Assembly (NCBI GenBank): GCA_046330435.1
Contig: JAXLST010000014.1
Coordinates: 1-64,000 of the forward strand
Source of the DNA: Ga0077560 sp046330435
Lineage (GTDB): Bacteria; Actinomycetota; Thermoleophilia; Miltoncostaeales; Miltoncostaeaceae
Direction of reading: 5' to 3'
Length of the DNA: 64,000 nucleotides
Below are positions 8,075 through 16,513 of this stretch, piece by piece (within the stretch, counting starts at the first letter, position 1; each line of letters starts with the position of its first letter). A program made the position numbers and the translations under genes. Below the pieces are notes generated by a model. The model did no database searches, had not been told where the DNA came from, and saw only the letters and a program-made list of their open reading frames with translations.

Positions 8075-9769
8075 GTGCCCGGTCCGCCTCCCGGAATCGC
8101 CGTCGCGCGGTCCTATCGCGCCTCCTGGCTGCGCGCCGACCTCACGGCGGGGCTGGTCCTGACGGCGCTGCTGGTGCCGCAGGGCGTGGCGTACGCGGAG
8201 CTCGCGGGGCTGCCGCCGGTCGCGGGCCTGTACGCGACGATGGTGCCCCTGCTGGTCTACGCGGTGTTCGGGCCGTCCCGGATCCTGGTGATGGCGCCCG
8301 ATTCGGCGATCGCGCCGATGGTGGCGGCCACGGTGATCCCGCTGGCCGGCGCGGACCCCGACGCCCGGCTGGCCACGGCCGGGACCCTGGCGGTGCTGGT
8401 GGGGGCGCTGTGCATCGCGGGCGGGCTCGCCCGGTTCGGGTTCCTGACGCAGCTGCTGTCCCTGCCGGTGCGGGTGGGGTACCTGGCGGGGATCGCGGTG
8501 ACCGTCCTGGCCGCCCAGGTGCCGAAGCTCATGGGCATCGACGCCGACGGCGAGCTCGCCGGCCCCCTGGTGGCCGACGCCGCCGGGAAGCTCGGCGACG
8601 TCGACGGGACGGAGGTGCTCATCGGCCTCGCCTGCCTGGCGGTGATCCTCGGCTGCCGCCGGTTCGCGCCGCGGGTCCCGGGCGTCTTCCTGGCCGTCGC
8701 GGGCTCCACGCTGGCGGTGTGGGCCCTGGACCTCGACGTCGCCACGATGGGCGCCCTGCCCGGCGGCCTGCCGGTGCCGGGGCTGGAGGTGCCGGCGGCC
8801 GGGGACCTCGCCCCGCTGCTGCTGGGGGCCATCGGCATCGCGTTCGTGGCGTTCGCCGACACCAGCGTGCTGTCGCGCAGCTACGCGACGCGCCTGCGGG
8901 AGCACGTCGACCAGGACCGGGAGCTCATGGCCCTGGGGACGGTGAACCTCGCGAGCGGCCTGTTCCAGGGGTTTCCGCTGTCGTCGAGCTCGTCCCGGAC
9001 GCCCGTGGCCGAGGCCGCCGGCGCCCGCACGCAGCTCACCGGCGTCGTGGGCGCGGTCGGCATCGCCGTGCTGCTGGTCGCGGCCCCCGGCGTGCTGCGC
9101 GACCTCCCGCAGACCGCGCTGGCCGCCATCGTGATCGCCGCGGTGATCGGCCTGGTGGATGCGGGGTGGCTGCGCCGCACCTACCGGGTGCGGCGGTCCG
9201 AGTTCGTCCTGGCGGCGGCGAGCCTGCTGGGCGTGGTGGTGCTGGGGGTGCTGTACGGCGTCGCGGTGGCGGTGGGGCTGTCGCTGCTCAACTTCGTGCG
9301 GCGCGCGTGGCGCCCGAACGACGCGGTGCTGGGCCGTGTGGACGGGCTCAAGGGGTACCACGACGTCTCCCGGCACCCCTCCGCGCGGCAGGTGCCCGGC
9401 CTGCTGGTGTTCCGGTTCGACTCACCGCTGTTCTTCGCCAACGCCGAGTGGTTCCGCGACCGGGTGCTCGCTCTGGTGGACGGCGCGGAGCGCCCCGTGC
9501 GCCGCGTGGTGATCGCCGCCGAGCCGATGACCGATGTGGACCTCACGGCAGCGGAGGTGCTGCGCGAGCTGCACGGGGAGCTGCGCGACCGGGGCGTGGA
9601 GCTCGCATTCGCGGAGATGAAGGACCCGGTGCGTGAGCGGCTGGAGCGGTACGGCCTGATGGACCTGCTCGACCGCGCGCGCTTCCACCCGACGGTCGGC
9701 ACGGCGGTGAGGGACCACGTGGGGACCCACGGCGTCGCATGGACCGACTGGGAGGACGGCGGGGACTGA
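8075..9769 (+). CDS. SulP family anion transporter with STAS domain
   Basis: A 564-residue membrane protein of the SulP/SLC26 family, usually sulfate, bicarbonate or related anion permeases. The N-terminal domain starts with the Sulfate_transp signature (VPQGVAYAELAGLPPVAGLY) and continues through about a dozen hydrophobic segments, including SRSYATRLREHVDQDRELMA and NLASGLFQGFPLSSSSSRT. Residues ~420-555 form a cytoplasmic STAS domain (GLLVFRFDSPLFFANAEWFR). GTG 8075 is chosen since the protein aligns from there. It diverges from the LLM gene. Confidence 0.9.
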   Translation: MPGPPPGIAVARSYRASWLRADLTAGLVLTALLVPQGVAYAELAGLPPVAGLYATMVPLLVYAVFGPSRILVMAPDSAIAPMVAATVIPLAGADPDARLATAGTLAVLVGALCIAGGLARFGFLTQLLSLPVRVGYLAGIAVTVLAAQVPKLMGIDADGELAGPLVADAAGKLGDVDGTEVLIGLACLAVILGCRRFAPRVPGVFLAVAGSTLAVWALDLDVATMGALPGGLPVPGLEVPAAGDLAPLLLGAIGIAFVAFADTSVLSRSYATRLREHVDQDRELMALGTVNLASGLFQGFPLSSSSSRTPVAEAAGARTQLTGVVGAVGIAVLLVAAPGVLRDLPQTALAAIVIAAVIGLVDAGWLRRTYRVRRSEFVLAAASLLGVVVLGVLYGVAVAVGLSLLNFVRRAWRPNDAVLGRVDGLKGYHDVSRHPSARQVPGLLVFRFDSPLFFANAEWFRDRVLALVDGAERPVRRVVIAAEPMTDVDLTAAEVLRELHGELRDRGVELAFAEMKDPVRERLERYGLMDLLDRARFHPTVGTAVRDHVGTHGVAWTDWEDGGD

Positions 9770-9781
9770 CCCGCCGCGTCG

Positions 9782-10738
9782 TCACACGGCGGTCCGGCGC
9801 GGGCCGTCCGGACCGTCGTCCCAGCGCACCAGCCTGACCCGGTGGGCCATTTGGCGGCCCTCGGCGTCCACCGCGAAGTCCCCAAGAAAGGTCGATGTGC
9901 GCAGGGCCCGCGCCGCGTCCCACAGCCCCCCGGGGGTGGCGTCGCCGGCGGCGGCGAGCGCCTCCTGCGCCAGGAGCCCGGCGGCGAGCGCCTGGGCGGC
10001 CGGGTACCCCGCGCCGGGCGGCAGCGGCGCCGGGGGCGTGCGGGCGGGGTCCCACTGCACGGGCGCCACCACGCCCAGCACCGCGTCGCCGAGCGCCGCG
10101 CGGGCCTCCTCCACGCCCGCCGCGACGCACGCGACGGCCGGCACGCGGCCGGCGAGGGCCAGCACCGCCGCGACGTCGTCCTCGAAGCGCCCGCAGCACA
10201 CGACCGCCGCCGCCCCGGCGCGCCGCGCCTCCTGCGCGCCGGCGGCCGAGCACGCGGCCGTCACCAGGGGGCGGTGCCCCGCCGCGGCCAGTGCGGCCAC
10301 CGCCCCGCCGGCGACCTCCCGCCCGAAGCCGGTGGGCGCGGCCAGCACGGCGACGCGGTCCAGGGCGACGCCGTGCGCGGCCCACAGCGCCGGCAGGTCC
10401 GCCCAATACCGGCCCGCGGGCGCGAGGACGTCCACGACGCGCGCGCCGGTGCGCGGCGCGGCGGCGCCCCCGTGGTTCCAGACGACCTCCGGCCGCCCGG
10501 CGAACGCCTCGGCGACGGCGCGCATCGCGCCGCTGCCGTAGGGGCCGAACAGCACGTCGCGCCCCGCCAGCGCCAGGGTCGCGCGGGCCGCGGCGGCGGG
10601 GTCCTCGCCGCAGTCGGCGATCTCCAGGGCGGCCCCCGCGTGGCGCGCCCAGGCCCGCAGCCCGGCCGCGGCGTCCCGCGCCATGGGCGCGTACCGGCCC
10701 GTGAGGGGGAGCGCAGCGCCGGCGGTGAGCGGCGTCAC
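9782..10738 (-). CDS. Periplasmic-binding-protein-like (type 1 fold) protein
   Basis: 318 residues resembling substrate-binding proteins of branched-chain amino-acid ABC importers (Peripla_BP_6). The start TAGAALPLTGRYAPMARDAA is followed by AAGLRAWARHAG, DVLFGPYGSGAMRAV, VWNHGGAAAPRTG and DRVAVLAAPTGFGREVAGGA. No signal peptide or lipobox is evident from the GTG at 10738. Either the protein is cytoplasmic (for instance AmiC-like sensing) or the export signal is missing. The GTG overlaps the stop of the upstream DUF454 gene, so the two are coupled. No permease or ATPase genes are nearby, so a transport role is uncertain. Confidence 0.75.
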   Translation of the reverse strand: MTPLTAGAALPLTGRYAPMARDAAAGLRAWARHAGAALEIADCGEDPAAAARATLALAGRDVLFGPYGSGAMRAVAEAFAGRPEVVWNHGGAAAPRTGARVVDVLAPAGRYWADLPALWAAHGVALDRVAVLAAPTGFGREVAGGAVAALAAAGHRPLVTAACSAAGAQEARRAGAAAVVCCGRFEDDVAAVLALAGRVPAVACVAAGVEEARAALGDAVLGVVAPVQWDPARTPPAPLPPGAGYPAAQALAAGLLAQEALAAAGDATPGGLWDAARALRTSTFLGDFAVDAEGRQMAHRVRLVRWDDGPDGPRRTAV

Positions 10739-11121
10739 GGGGCGGAGGGTTCGGGACGCAGCCACAGCCACGTCCCAACGGCGGCCATCACCAGGGTCGC
10801 GGAGACGGCGAGCACCGGCGGCGCGGTGAGGGCCATGACCGCCGCGGCCAGCAGCATCATCGCGGTGGCCAGCACCTTCGCCCGGCGCGCGACGGAGCGC
10901 GACCGGCGCCAGTCGCGGATGGCGGGGCCGAAGACCCGGTGGCGCATGAGCCAGGCGTGCAGGCGCGGCGACCCGCGGTCCGCGGCGAAGGCCGCCAGCA
11001 GGACGAAGGGGGTGGTGGGCAGCACCGGCAGCACCACGCCCGCCAGGCCGATCGCCAGCGCGGCGTACGCCAGCGCCAGCCAGGCCCATCGCACCGCCGT
11101 CCCCGGCCCCTCACCGCCCAT
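10735..11121 (-). CDS. DUF454 / YbaN family membrane protein
   Basis: A 128-residue inner-membrane protein. It has the YbaN-type N terminus AIGLAGVVLPVLPTTPFVLL, a short loop (HAWLMRHRVFGPAIRDWRRS) and two more hydrophobic segments near the C terminus, giving three to four membrane passes. The function of the family is unknown. ATG 11121 is chosen because the hydrophobic region follows directly; upstream in-frame codons lie in non-conserved sequence. It overlaps the following binding-protein-like gene by GTGA. Confidence 0.82.
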   Translation of the reverse strand: MGGEGPGTAVRWAWLALAYAALAIGLAGVVLPVLPTTPFVLLAAFAADRGSPRLHAWLMRHRVFGPAIRDWRRSRSVARRAKVLATAMMLLAAAVMALTAPPVLAVSATLVMAAVGTWLWLRPEPSAP

Positions 11122-11191
11122 GGGGACGAGGGTAGCGCCGCGGGGCACGTCCCCCCGCGCCGCCCCTCCGGGCGGCGCGGGGGGATTGCCG

Positions 11192-12325
11192 TCAGCGTCC
11201 CGCCCCTGCCCCGGCGGCGAGCGGCATGTCGGACGCGGGCATCGTGTCGCGGTGCGGCGGCGCCGGGGAGACCAGCCGGCGCAGGACGGCCCCGGCCGCA
11301 CGTCCCAGGGGACCGCGCGCGGGGACCAGGACGGTGGTCATCACCAGCCGGTCGGGCCACATGGCGTTGAGCGTCTCGTTGTGCGCGGACCCGATGGTGT
11401 CGAGCACGTCGGCGCCGTCGCGGCCGTGGAAGTCGCGCATGAGGTCGACGTCCAGCAGCCGGCCGGGCGAGTACGCGGCCATCGACTCGTCGTAGGCCTG
11501 CTTGAACCCGAACACCCGGTTCCCGGCGATGCCGTTGCACTTCATCGCGACCGGCCGGCCGTCGGCCATCAGGGCGATCACCTGCAGGCGGCCGGCGGCC
11601 CGCAGGGCCGTGCAGGCCGACCGGAAGCATACCGCGTGCGCCGGGTCGCTGCCCAGGGCCGTGCCCTCCCGCCCCTTCCAGCCCGAGGCCTCCAGGGCCA
11701 GGAAGGCATCGAGGGCGGCGGGGTCGCCGGTCATGTCGACGGTGCGGACGTCCGCGTGGTGCTCCTCCAGCCGCCGGCGCATCCGCGCGAGCTCCTGGCG
11801 GCGCTTCCCGCGCATCCCGTCCAGGTACGTGGAGGCCGGGCGGCGGCGCAGCGCGGCCCGCTCGTACCGTGCCACCTCGACGGCGCCGCGCGCGCACTCC
11901 TCCAGCGCGAGGTGGAACGGGCCGTCGCCCGGGACCTGCGTGAAGGCCGCGAACAGGCCGTTGCGCGGCCGGCGGAGCAGCCGCAGCAGGGCGCGCACCG
12001 CGGGGCCCAGCACGGCGGCGTCGACCAGCGGGACCTCGAGGCCGCTGAACTCGTGCGTCCAGACGGCGAGGACGGGAAGCCGCAGGCGCCCCCAGGCGAT
12101 CTCCCGCTTCACCGGGGCGCAGGCCACCCAGCGGCCGTCCGCGGCGGTCACGACCGCCAGGCGGACGGCGCCGGGCGATGCGAGGTGCCGCACGGCGGGC
12201 ATGAGGACCTCGGGTTCGAAGAAGACGTTGGGCTCCGCCGCGCACGCGACCAGGTCGCGCCAGCGCCGCAGATCGTCCTCGGTCAGGTCGCCGAAGCGGA
12301 CCAGCCTCCCCCGGAAGCCGCTCAT
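11192..12325 (-). CDS. GNAT-fold acyltransferase (BioF2-like, Acetyltransf_6)
   Basis: 377 residues resembling the double-GNAT family (Acetyltransf_6, BioF2-like/CelD type) that acylates or aminoacylates cell-surface polymers. Recognisable blocks are RWRDLVACAAEPNVFFEPEV, the Arg-rich helix MRGKRRQELARMRRRLEE, ALEASGWKGREGTAL and GFKQAYDESMAAYSPGRLLD, where the acyl-CoA-binding loop usually lies. ATG 12325 has an excellent ribosome-binding site (GGAGGAGAGGA). The substrate is unknown; a role in surface polysaccharide decoration is inference from the family. Confidence 0.8.
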   Translation of the reverse strand: MSGFRGRLVRFGDLTEDDLRRWRDLVACAAEPNVFFEPEVLMPAVRHLASPGAVRLAVVTAADGRWVACAPVKREIAWGRLRLPVLAVWTHEFSGLEVPLVDAAVLGPAVRALLRLLRRPRNGLFAAFTQVPGDGPFHLALEECARGAVEVARYERAALRRRPASTYLDGMRGKRRQELARMRRRLEEHHADVRTVDMTGDPAALDAFLALEASGWKGREGTALGSDPAHAVCFRSACTALRAAGRLQVIALMADGRPVAMKCNGIAGNRVFGFKQAYDESMAAYSPGRLLDVDLMRDFHGRDGADVLDTIGSAHNETLNAMWPDRLVMTTVLVPARGPLGRAAGAVLRRLVSPAPPHRDTMPASDMPLAAGAGAGR

Positions 12326-12494
12326 TCCTCTCCTCCGCGCCGTGTGGGCAATCGCACGCGGAATCAACGTACGTGGACGGTGGACCGGCCGGCTTCCGCC
12401 GGAGGTCCAGTCCGCGGGTCGGGGGTGCACCTGGCCGTCCGGCCGTCCGCCCCACCCGTCGTCCGGGATGCCGGTCTCCGGGCGGCGGCCGGTC

Positions 12495-12815
12495 TCAGCC
12501 CTCGTCCGGGATGAGGGCCATCGCGTCGCCCAGCGCCCGTTCGTACGGTGCGCGCATCGCCTCGAGCGCCTCACGGAGCACCAGCTGGCGGTCGGCGGTG
12601 GTGTGCGTGGCCAGGGCCAGGATCCGGTCCACCGCCACCTCGTACGCCGCGATGCGGCCCGCCAGGTGCGCGAGCACCGCGTCGGGCGGCACCCCGTGAT
12701 CCGCCGCGTACCCGGCCACGCGGTCCGGGTCGCGGCGCCGGGCGGGATCGAGCGCCGCGCGGACGATCTCCCGGCGGGCGGCCTTCCGCTCCTCGGGGGT
12801 CGGCCCCGTGCCCAT
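12495..12815 (-). CDS. Small helical hypothetical protein
   Basis: A 106-residue, Arg/Ala-rich, mostly helical soluble protein that I do not recognise. It has no Cys pair or catalytic motif. Its ATG (12815) overlaps the stop of the TSUP permease gene (TGATG), so it should be translated with it and may serve that transporter. A 169-bp gap to the GNAT gene holds no further gene. Confidence 0.6.
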   Translation of the reverse strand: MGTGPTPEERKAARREIVRAALDPARRRDPDRVAGYAADHGVPPDAVLAHLAGRIAAYEVAVDRILALATHTTADRQLVLREALEAMRAPYERALGDAMALIPDEG

Positions 12816-13588
12816 CAGCGCACGAAGTAGACGATCGCGACGGTCACGGCGATGACCACCACGACGGCGCGCAGCACGTCCGGGTTCGCGCGGCGCACGA
12901 ACCGCCCGGCCAGGACCCCGCCGGCCAGGGCGCACACCGCCATCACCGCGACGGCCTCCCACACGACCTTGCCGGAGAACACCAGGAACACCGCGGCGGT
13001 GCTGTTGGCCAGGAAGGACGTGAGCTGCTTGAGCGCGTTGATGCGCACGAGCGTCTCGGGCAGCACCAGGGAGTACAGCGCCAGGAGGATGATCCCCAGG
13101 CCGGCGCCGAAGAACCCGCCGTAGATGGACCCGGCGAGCGCCGCGACCGCCGCGCCGCCCAGGTGGACGCGGTGGGAGGTGCCCTCCGCCGTGAGCCGCG
13201 CGGTGACCCACCGCTTGAGCCATTTGTCGCCGCCGATGAGCACGGCCGCGAGCAGGATGAGCCACGGCACCAGGTTCTCGAACAGCTTCTCGCCGGCCAC
13301 CAGCAGCAGGCCGGCGCCGATGAGGCCGCCCACGATCGCCGGCACCGCCACCACCAGGGCCCGGGTGCGCTGGTGCTCCAGGTCCGCCTTCTGGGCGATC
13401 GTGCCCCCGATGTAGCCGGGGGTGAGCGCGACGGTGTTGGTGATGTTCGCCGACAGCGCCGGCACGCCCACGGCGGTGAGCGCCGGGAACGTGATGAGGG
13501 TGCCGCCGCCGGCCAGCGCGTTCACGCCGCCGCCCGCCAGGGCCGCCGCGCCCAGCGCGACGAGGTCGAGGATCCCCAGGTCCGCCAT
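12815..13588 (-). CDS. TSUP family (TauE/SafE) sulfite/organosulfonate-type permease
   Basis: A 257-residue integral membrane protein of the TSUP family, whose members export sulfite, sulfonates or small carboxylates. Each half starts with the family's inverted-repeat signature: ALAGGGVNALAGGGTLITFP with PALTAVG, then SIYGGFFGAGLGIILLALYS. About eight hydrophobic segments are present. ATG 13588 begins directly before the first helix. The gene diverges from the nitrilase gene with only 38 bp between starts, so they may share a promoter region. Confidence 0.88.
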   Translation of the reverse strand: MADLGILDLVALGAAALAGGGVNALAGGGTLITFPALTAVGVPALSANITNTVALTPGYIGGTIAQKADLEHQRTRALVVAVPAIVGGLIGAGLLLVAGEKLFENLVPWLILLAAVLIGGDKWLKRWVTARLTAEGTSHRVHLGGAAVAALAGSIYGGFFGAGLGIILLALYSLVLPETLVRINALKQLTSFLANSTAAVFLVFSGKVVWEAVAVMAVCALAGGVLAGRFVRRANPDVLRAVVVVIAVTVAIVYFVR

Positions 13589-13626
13589 CGGCGGGCAGCG
13601 TACGGGAGCCGGATACCCTGCGCCGC

Positions 13627-14568
13627 ATGACCGAGCCACGCACCGTCCGCGCCGCCGTCGTCCAGTCCGGCGGCATCTGCTTCGACACCCCCGCCACCCT
13701 GGAGCGGCTGCGGCCGCTGGTGGCCCGCGCCGCCGGGGAGGGTGCCCGCCTGGTGGTCGTGCCCGAGGCGTTCGTGGGCGGCTATCCCAAGGGCACCACG
13801 TTCGGCACCGTCGTGGGCGACCGGGACCCGGCGGGGCGGGAGTGGTTCCGGCGGTACCACGCCGGGGCGATCGACCTGCCCGGACCGGAGCTCGGGGAGC
13901 TGTGCGCGATGGCCCGCGCGCACGAGGTGACGCTGGTCGCCGGGGTGGTGGAGCGCGACGGCTGGACGCTCTACTGCACCGTGGTGTTCATCGGCCCCGA
14001 CGGCACGTATCTCGGCAAGCACCGCAAGCTCATGCCGACGGCGGCGGAGCGCCTGGTGTGGGGCCGCGGCGACGGCTCCACCCTCACCGTGGTGGACACT
14101 GGGTTCGGGAAGATCGGCGCGGTGATCTGCTGGGAGAACTACGTGCCGCTGCTGCGCGCGGCCATGTACGCCAAGGGCGTGGAGATCTACTGCGCGCCCA
14201 CCGTCGATGGGCGCGACGGGTGGACGGCGTCGATGCGGCACATCGCCCTGGAGGGCCGCTGCTTCGTGATCTCCGCGAACCAGTTCACGCGGCGCTCGGA
14301 CTACCCGGCGGACTTCCCCACCACCGCGGGGGACGACCCCGAGACGATCGTGCTGCGCGGCGGCAGCTGCATCGTCGATCCGCTCGGCAACGTCCTGGCC
14401 GGGCCGGTGTTCGACCGGGAGGAGGTCCTGGTGGCGGACCTCGACCTGGACGAGGTGGTGCGCGGCAAGTACGACATGGACGTGAGCGGCCACTACGCCT
14501 GCGACGACGTGCTGCGGCTGGTGGTGGACGAGCGGCCGCGCCGGCCCGTGTCCCCCGCCGTGGGCTGA
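13627..14568 (+). CDS. Nitrilase (carbon-nitrogen hydrolase superfamily)
   Basis: 313 residues of the nitrilase branch, hydrolysing R-CN to the carboxylate and ammonia. The catalytic triad is visible: Glu47 (VVVPEAFVGGYPKGTTFG), Lys134 (GKHRKLMPT) and Cys168 (GAVICWENYVPLLR). The aliphatic/plant-type nitrilase context HRKLMPTAAERLVWGRGDGS supports a true nitrilase over an amidase. It is followed by a 9-bp GC hairpin. The substrate is unknown. Confidence 0.9.
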   Translation: MTEPRTVRAAVVQSGGICFDTPATLERLRPLVARAAGEGARLVVVPEAFVGGYPKGTTFGTVVGDRDPAGREWFRRYHAGAIDLPGPELGELCAMARAHEVTLVAGVVERDGWTLYCTVVFIGPDGTYLGKHRKLMPTAAERLVWGRGDGSTLTVVDTGFGKIGAVICWENYVPLLRAAMYAKGVEIYCAPTVDGRDGWTASMRHIALEGRCFVISANQFTRRSDYPADFPTTAGDDPETIVLRGGSCIVDPLGNVLAGPVFDREEVLVADLDLDEVVRGKYDMDVSGHYACDDVLRLVVDERPRRPVSPAVG

Positions 14569-14572
14569 CGCC

Positions 14573-14596
14573 GGGGGCCCGCCGCACCGGGCCCCC
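14573..14596 (+). terminator. GC hairpin after the nitrilase gene
   Basis: GGGGGCCCG (14573-14581) pairs perfectly with CGGGCCCCC (14588-14596) across a 6-nt loop, 5 bp after the nitrilase stop. There is no U-tract, as is common for hairpin terminators in high-GC genomes. The remaining bases up to 14720 show nothing else. Confidence 0.6.
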
Positions 14597-14720
14597 GCCG
14601 CCTCCGGCCGCTCCACCCGGCGGGGCGGCTCCCCCCGCCGGGCCTCTCCGGAGCGCCCGTCGCCATCAACGACACCGTTCGCGGCCCGGTTATTCCGCAC
14701 CCGTCCTATCCTTTGCGGCC

Positions 14721-15368
14721 GTGGCCGGAATCGACCCCGCGACCGACCCGCGCGGCGCCCGCTGGGAGCGCCGCCTGCACCTGCCCGTCCTCGCCGCGGC
14801 GTGGCTGGCGATCCCGACGGTGCTGCTCTACTTCTCCAAGCTGGAGGGCGCGCTCGCGATCGTGGCGGTGGCCCTGGCGTGGGGCATCTGGCTGGTGTTC
14901 CTGGTGGAGGCCGCGATCATGCTCACGGTCGTCCGCGACCGCCGGGCGTGGGCCCGCGGGCACGTGTTCGGCCTGGCGATCCTGCTCGCGACGTTCCCGC
15001 TGCTCACCAGCATCCTGGAGGGGCTGCTCGCCGCGCGCGCCCTGTCGTCCCTGCAGGCCGCCCGCATCCTGCAGGTGCTCTACCTGGCGAAGGCGCTCAA
15101 GCTCATCAAGTCGGCGCTGATCCTGCGCAGGCAGGGGCGGGCGCCGGGGCACCCGGCGGTGTTCACCGCCGGTGCCCTGCTGGGCGCGGCCGCCCTGGTG
15201 GGCATCGGCGACCGCATCGTGGGCGGCGAGAAGCACGCCACCCCGTTCCACGGGTTCTGGGACGTGGCAACCGACGACCTGCCGGCGTGGTCGTCGGTGC
15301 TCATCGTCGCCGCCCTCACCGGCGCCGCCGTGCTGGCCGCGCGCCGGTCCCGCCGGCGCCCCGCCTAG
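14721..15368 (+). CDS. Membrane protein, voltage-sensor/channel-like
   Basis: A 215-residue protein with about five hydrophobic segments. Its layout (WLAIPTVLLYFSKLEGALAI, then VEAAIMLTVVRDRRAWARGH, then ARILQVLYLAKALKLIKSAL) recalls the voltage-sensor part of bacterial ion channels, with spaced basic residues in the fourth segment. No potassium-selectivity TVGYG sequence is present; the C-terminal stretch FHGFWDVATDDLPAWSS sits where a pore might be. Function is uncertain. GTG 14721 is the first good start before the conserved region. Confidence 0.6.
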   Translation: MAGIDPATDPRGARWERRLHLPVLAAAWLAIPTVLLYFSKLEGALAIVAVALAWGIWLVFLVEAAIMLTVVRDRRAWARGHVFGLAILLATFPLLTSILEGLLAARALSSLQAARILQVLYLAKALKLIKSALILRRQGRAPGHPAVFTAGALLGAAALVGIGDRIVGGEKHATPFHGFWDVATDDLPAWSSVLIVAALTGAAVLAARRSRRRPA

Positions 15369-15577
15369 GAGCCCCGCCCGGCCCGGTGATGGGCGACCAG
15401 GGCGTTGGCGTGCCCGTGCCCCACGCCGTGCTCTGCCTTGAGCCAGTTCACGAGGTCCATGTGCCGCTCCAGCGGCGATGCGGCGATGAGCTCCAGCCAC
15501 TCGCCCACCGGGCGCCCGTACTTCGCCTCGATCGACGGGAAGTAGGACGCCGGGCCCTTCACCGGGCCGTCGCTCAC
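15365..15577 (-). CDS. DUF4287-type small protein
   Basis: 70 residues resembling the DUF4287 family (PASYFPSIEAKYGRPVGEWL, NWLKAEHGVGHGHANALVAH). The function is unknown; members are often found near glyoxalase-fold proteins. The GTG start (15577) overlaps the stop of the VOC gene (GTGA), so the two are translated together. It converges on the membrane-protein gene with a 4-bp overlap. Confidence 0.75.
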   Translation of the reverse strand: MSDGPVKGPASYFPSIEAKYGRPVGEWLELIAASPLERHMDLVNWLKAEHGVGHGHANALVAHHRAGRGS

Positions 15578-15990
15578 GACCGCTGGACCAGGCGGAAGCT
15601 GTTGCCGGACGGGTCCCGGAACCCGCAGTCCACGCCGTACGGACGCTCGGTGGGCTCCTCCTGGAACTCCACGCCCTTCGCGCGCAGCGCCTCGTACTGG
15701 GCGCGGCAGTCGTCGGTCTCGAAGAACAGCCCGCCGGCGAATCCCTTGGCCATGATCTCCTCGAGCTTGGCCTGCGTCTCGGGGTCCAGGCCGGGCGACG
15801 ACGGCGTCATGAGCACGAACGCGACGTCCGGCTGCAGCGGCGGCCCCACCGTGAGCCACCGGAAGTTCCCGAGCTCGGGGACGGTGACGTCCTCCCGGAC
15901 CTCCATGCCGAGCTTTCCCGTGTAGAAGGCGAGCGCCTCGTCCTGGTCGTGGACCCAGACGTTCACGCTGGTGAACCGCATCGTGCTCAT
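15574..15990 (-). CDS. VOC/glyoxalase superfamily protein
   Basis: 138 residues with the vicinal-oxygen-chelate fold: FTSVNVWVHDQDEALAFYTG starts the first beta-alpha-beta unit, and GVDCGFRDPSGNSFRLVQ ends the second. Members include glyoxalases, dioxygenases and resistance proteins; substrate and metal use cannot be told. It lies 2 bp downstream of an AraC-type regulator gene on the same strand and is coupled to a DUF4287 gene, forming a three-gene unit. Confidence 0.85.
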   Translation of the reverse strand: MSTMRFTSVNVWVHDQDEALAFYTGKLGMEVREDVTVPELGNFRWLTVGPPLQPDVAFVLMTPSSPGLDPETQAKLEEIMAKGFAGGLFFETDDCRAQYEALRAKGVEFQEEPTERPYGVDCGFRDPSGNSFRLVQRS

Positions 15991-15992
15991 CG

Positions 15993-16466
15993 TCACCCCT
16001 CCGGTGCCGGTGCTGTGGACGCCCCGGACGCTCGCACGCGCCGGCGCCGCCCCGCTTCTCCAAACGTGCTGGACGGCGGGCGGCCCCACTGACGCAGGAT
16101 GCAGCTGGGGATCATCGCCCGGTCGGCCGCCGGCGGGTGCGCGGCGCGGTACGCGGCGGGGGACGTCCCGAACGTCCGGCCGAACGTGGTGGTGAACGAG
16201 CCGAGGCTCCGCAGCCCCACCGCCCCGCACACCTCGATGACCGGCATGTCGGTGCCGCGCAGGAGCGCCGCCGCCCGCTCCATCCGCCGGGTGAGCAGGT
16301 ACTGGTGCGGGGACTCGCCGAACGCCGCCCGGAACGCGCGGGAGAAGTGGGCGGGCGACAGCCGCGCCGCGCGGGCGATCGCGGCGACGTCGAGCGGTTC
16401 GGCGTACCGCGCGTCGATGAGGTCCTTCGCGCGGAGCAGGTGCCGGGCGGGCGGGAGGACGGACAT
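15993..16466 (-). CDS. AraC-family helix-turn-helix regulator
   Basis: A 157-residue protein with a double HTH of the AraC/XylS type at the N terminus: LDVAAIARAARLSPAHFSRA, FRAAFGESPHQYLLTRRMER and VIEVCGAVGLRSLGSFTTTF, then GRTFGTSPAAYR. Unlike most members it has no N-terminal sensing domain; the C-terminal ~45 residues are Arg/Pro-rich and unconserved. It is first in a unit with the VOC and DUF4287 genes and probably regulates it. Confidence 0.87.
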   Translation of the reverse strand: MSVLPPARHLLRAKDLIDARYAEPLDVAAIARAARLSPAHFSRAFRAAFGESPHQYLLTRRMERAAALLRGTDMPVIEVCGAVGLRSLGSFTTTFGRTFGTSPAAYRAAHPPAADRAMIPSCILRQWGRPPSSTFGEAGRRRRVRASGASTAPAPEG

Positions 16467-16513
16467 CAGGGACCCAGCTTCGCCGTCCCGGCCGCCGGCG
16501 GCAAGGCGGCGGC

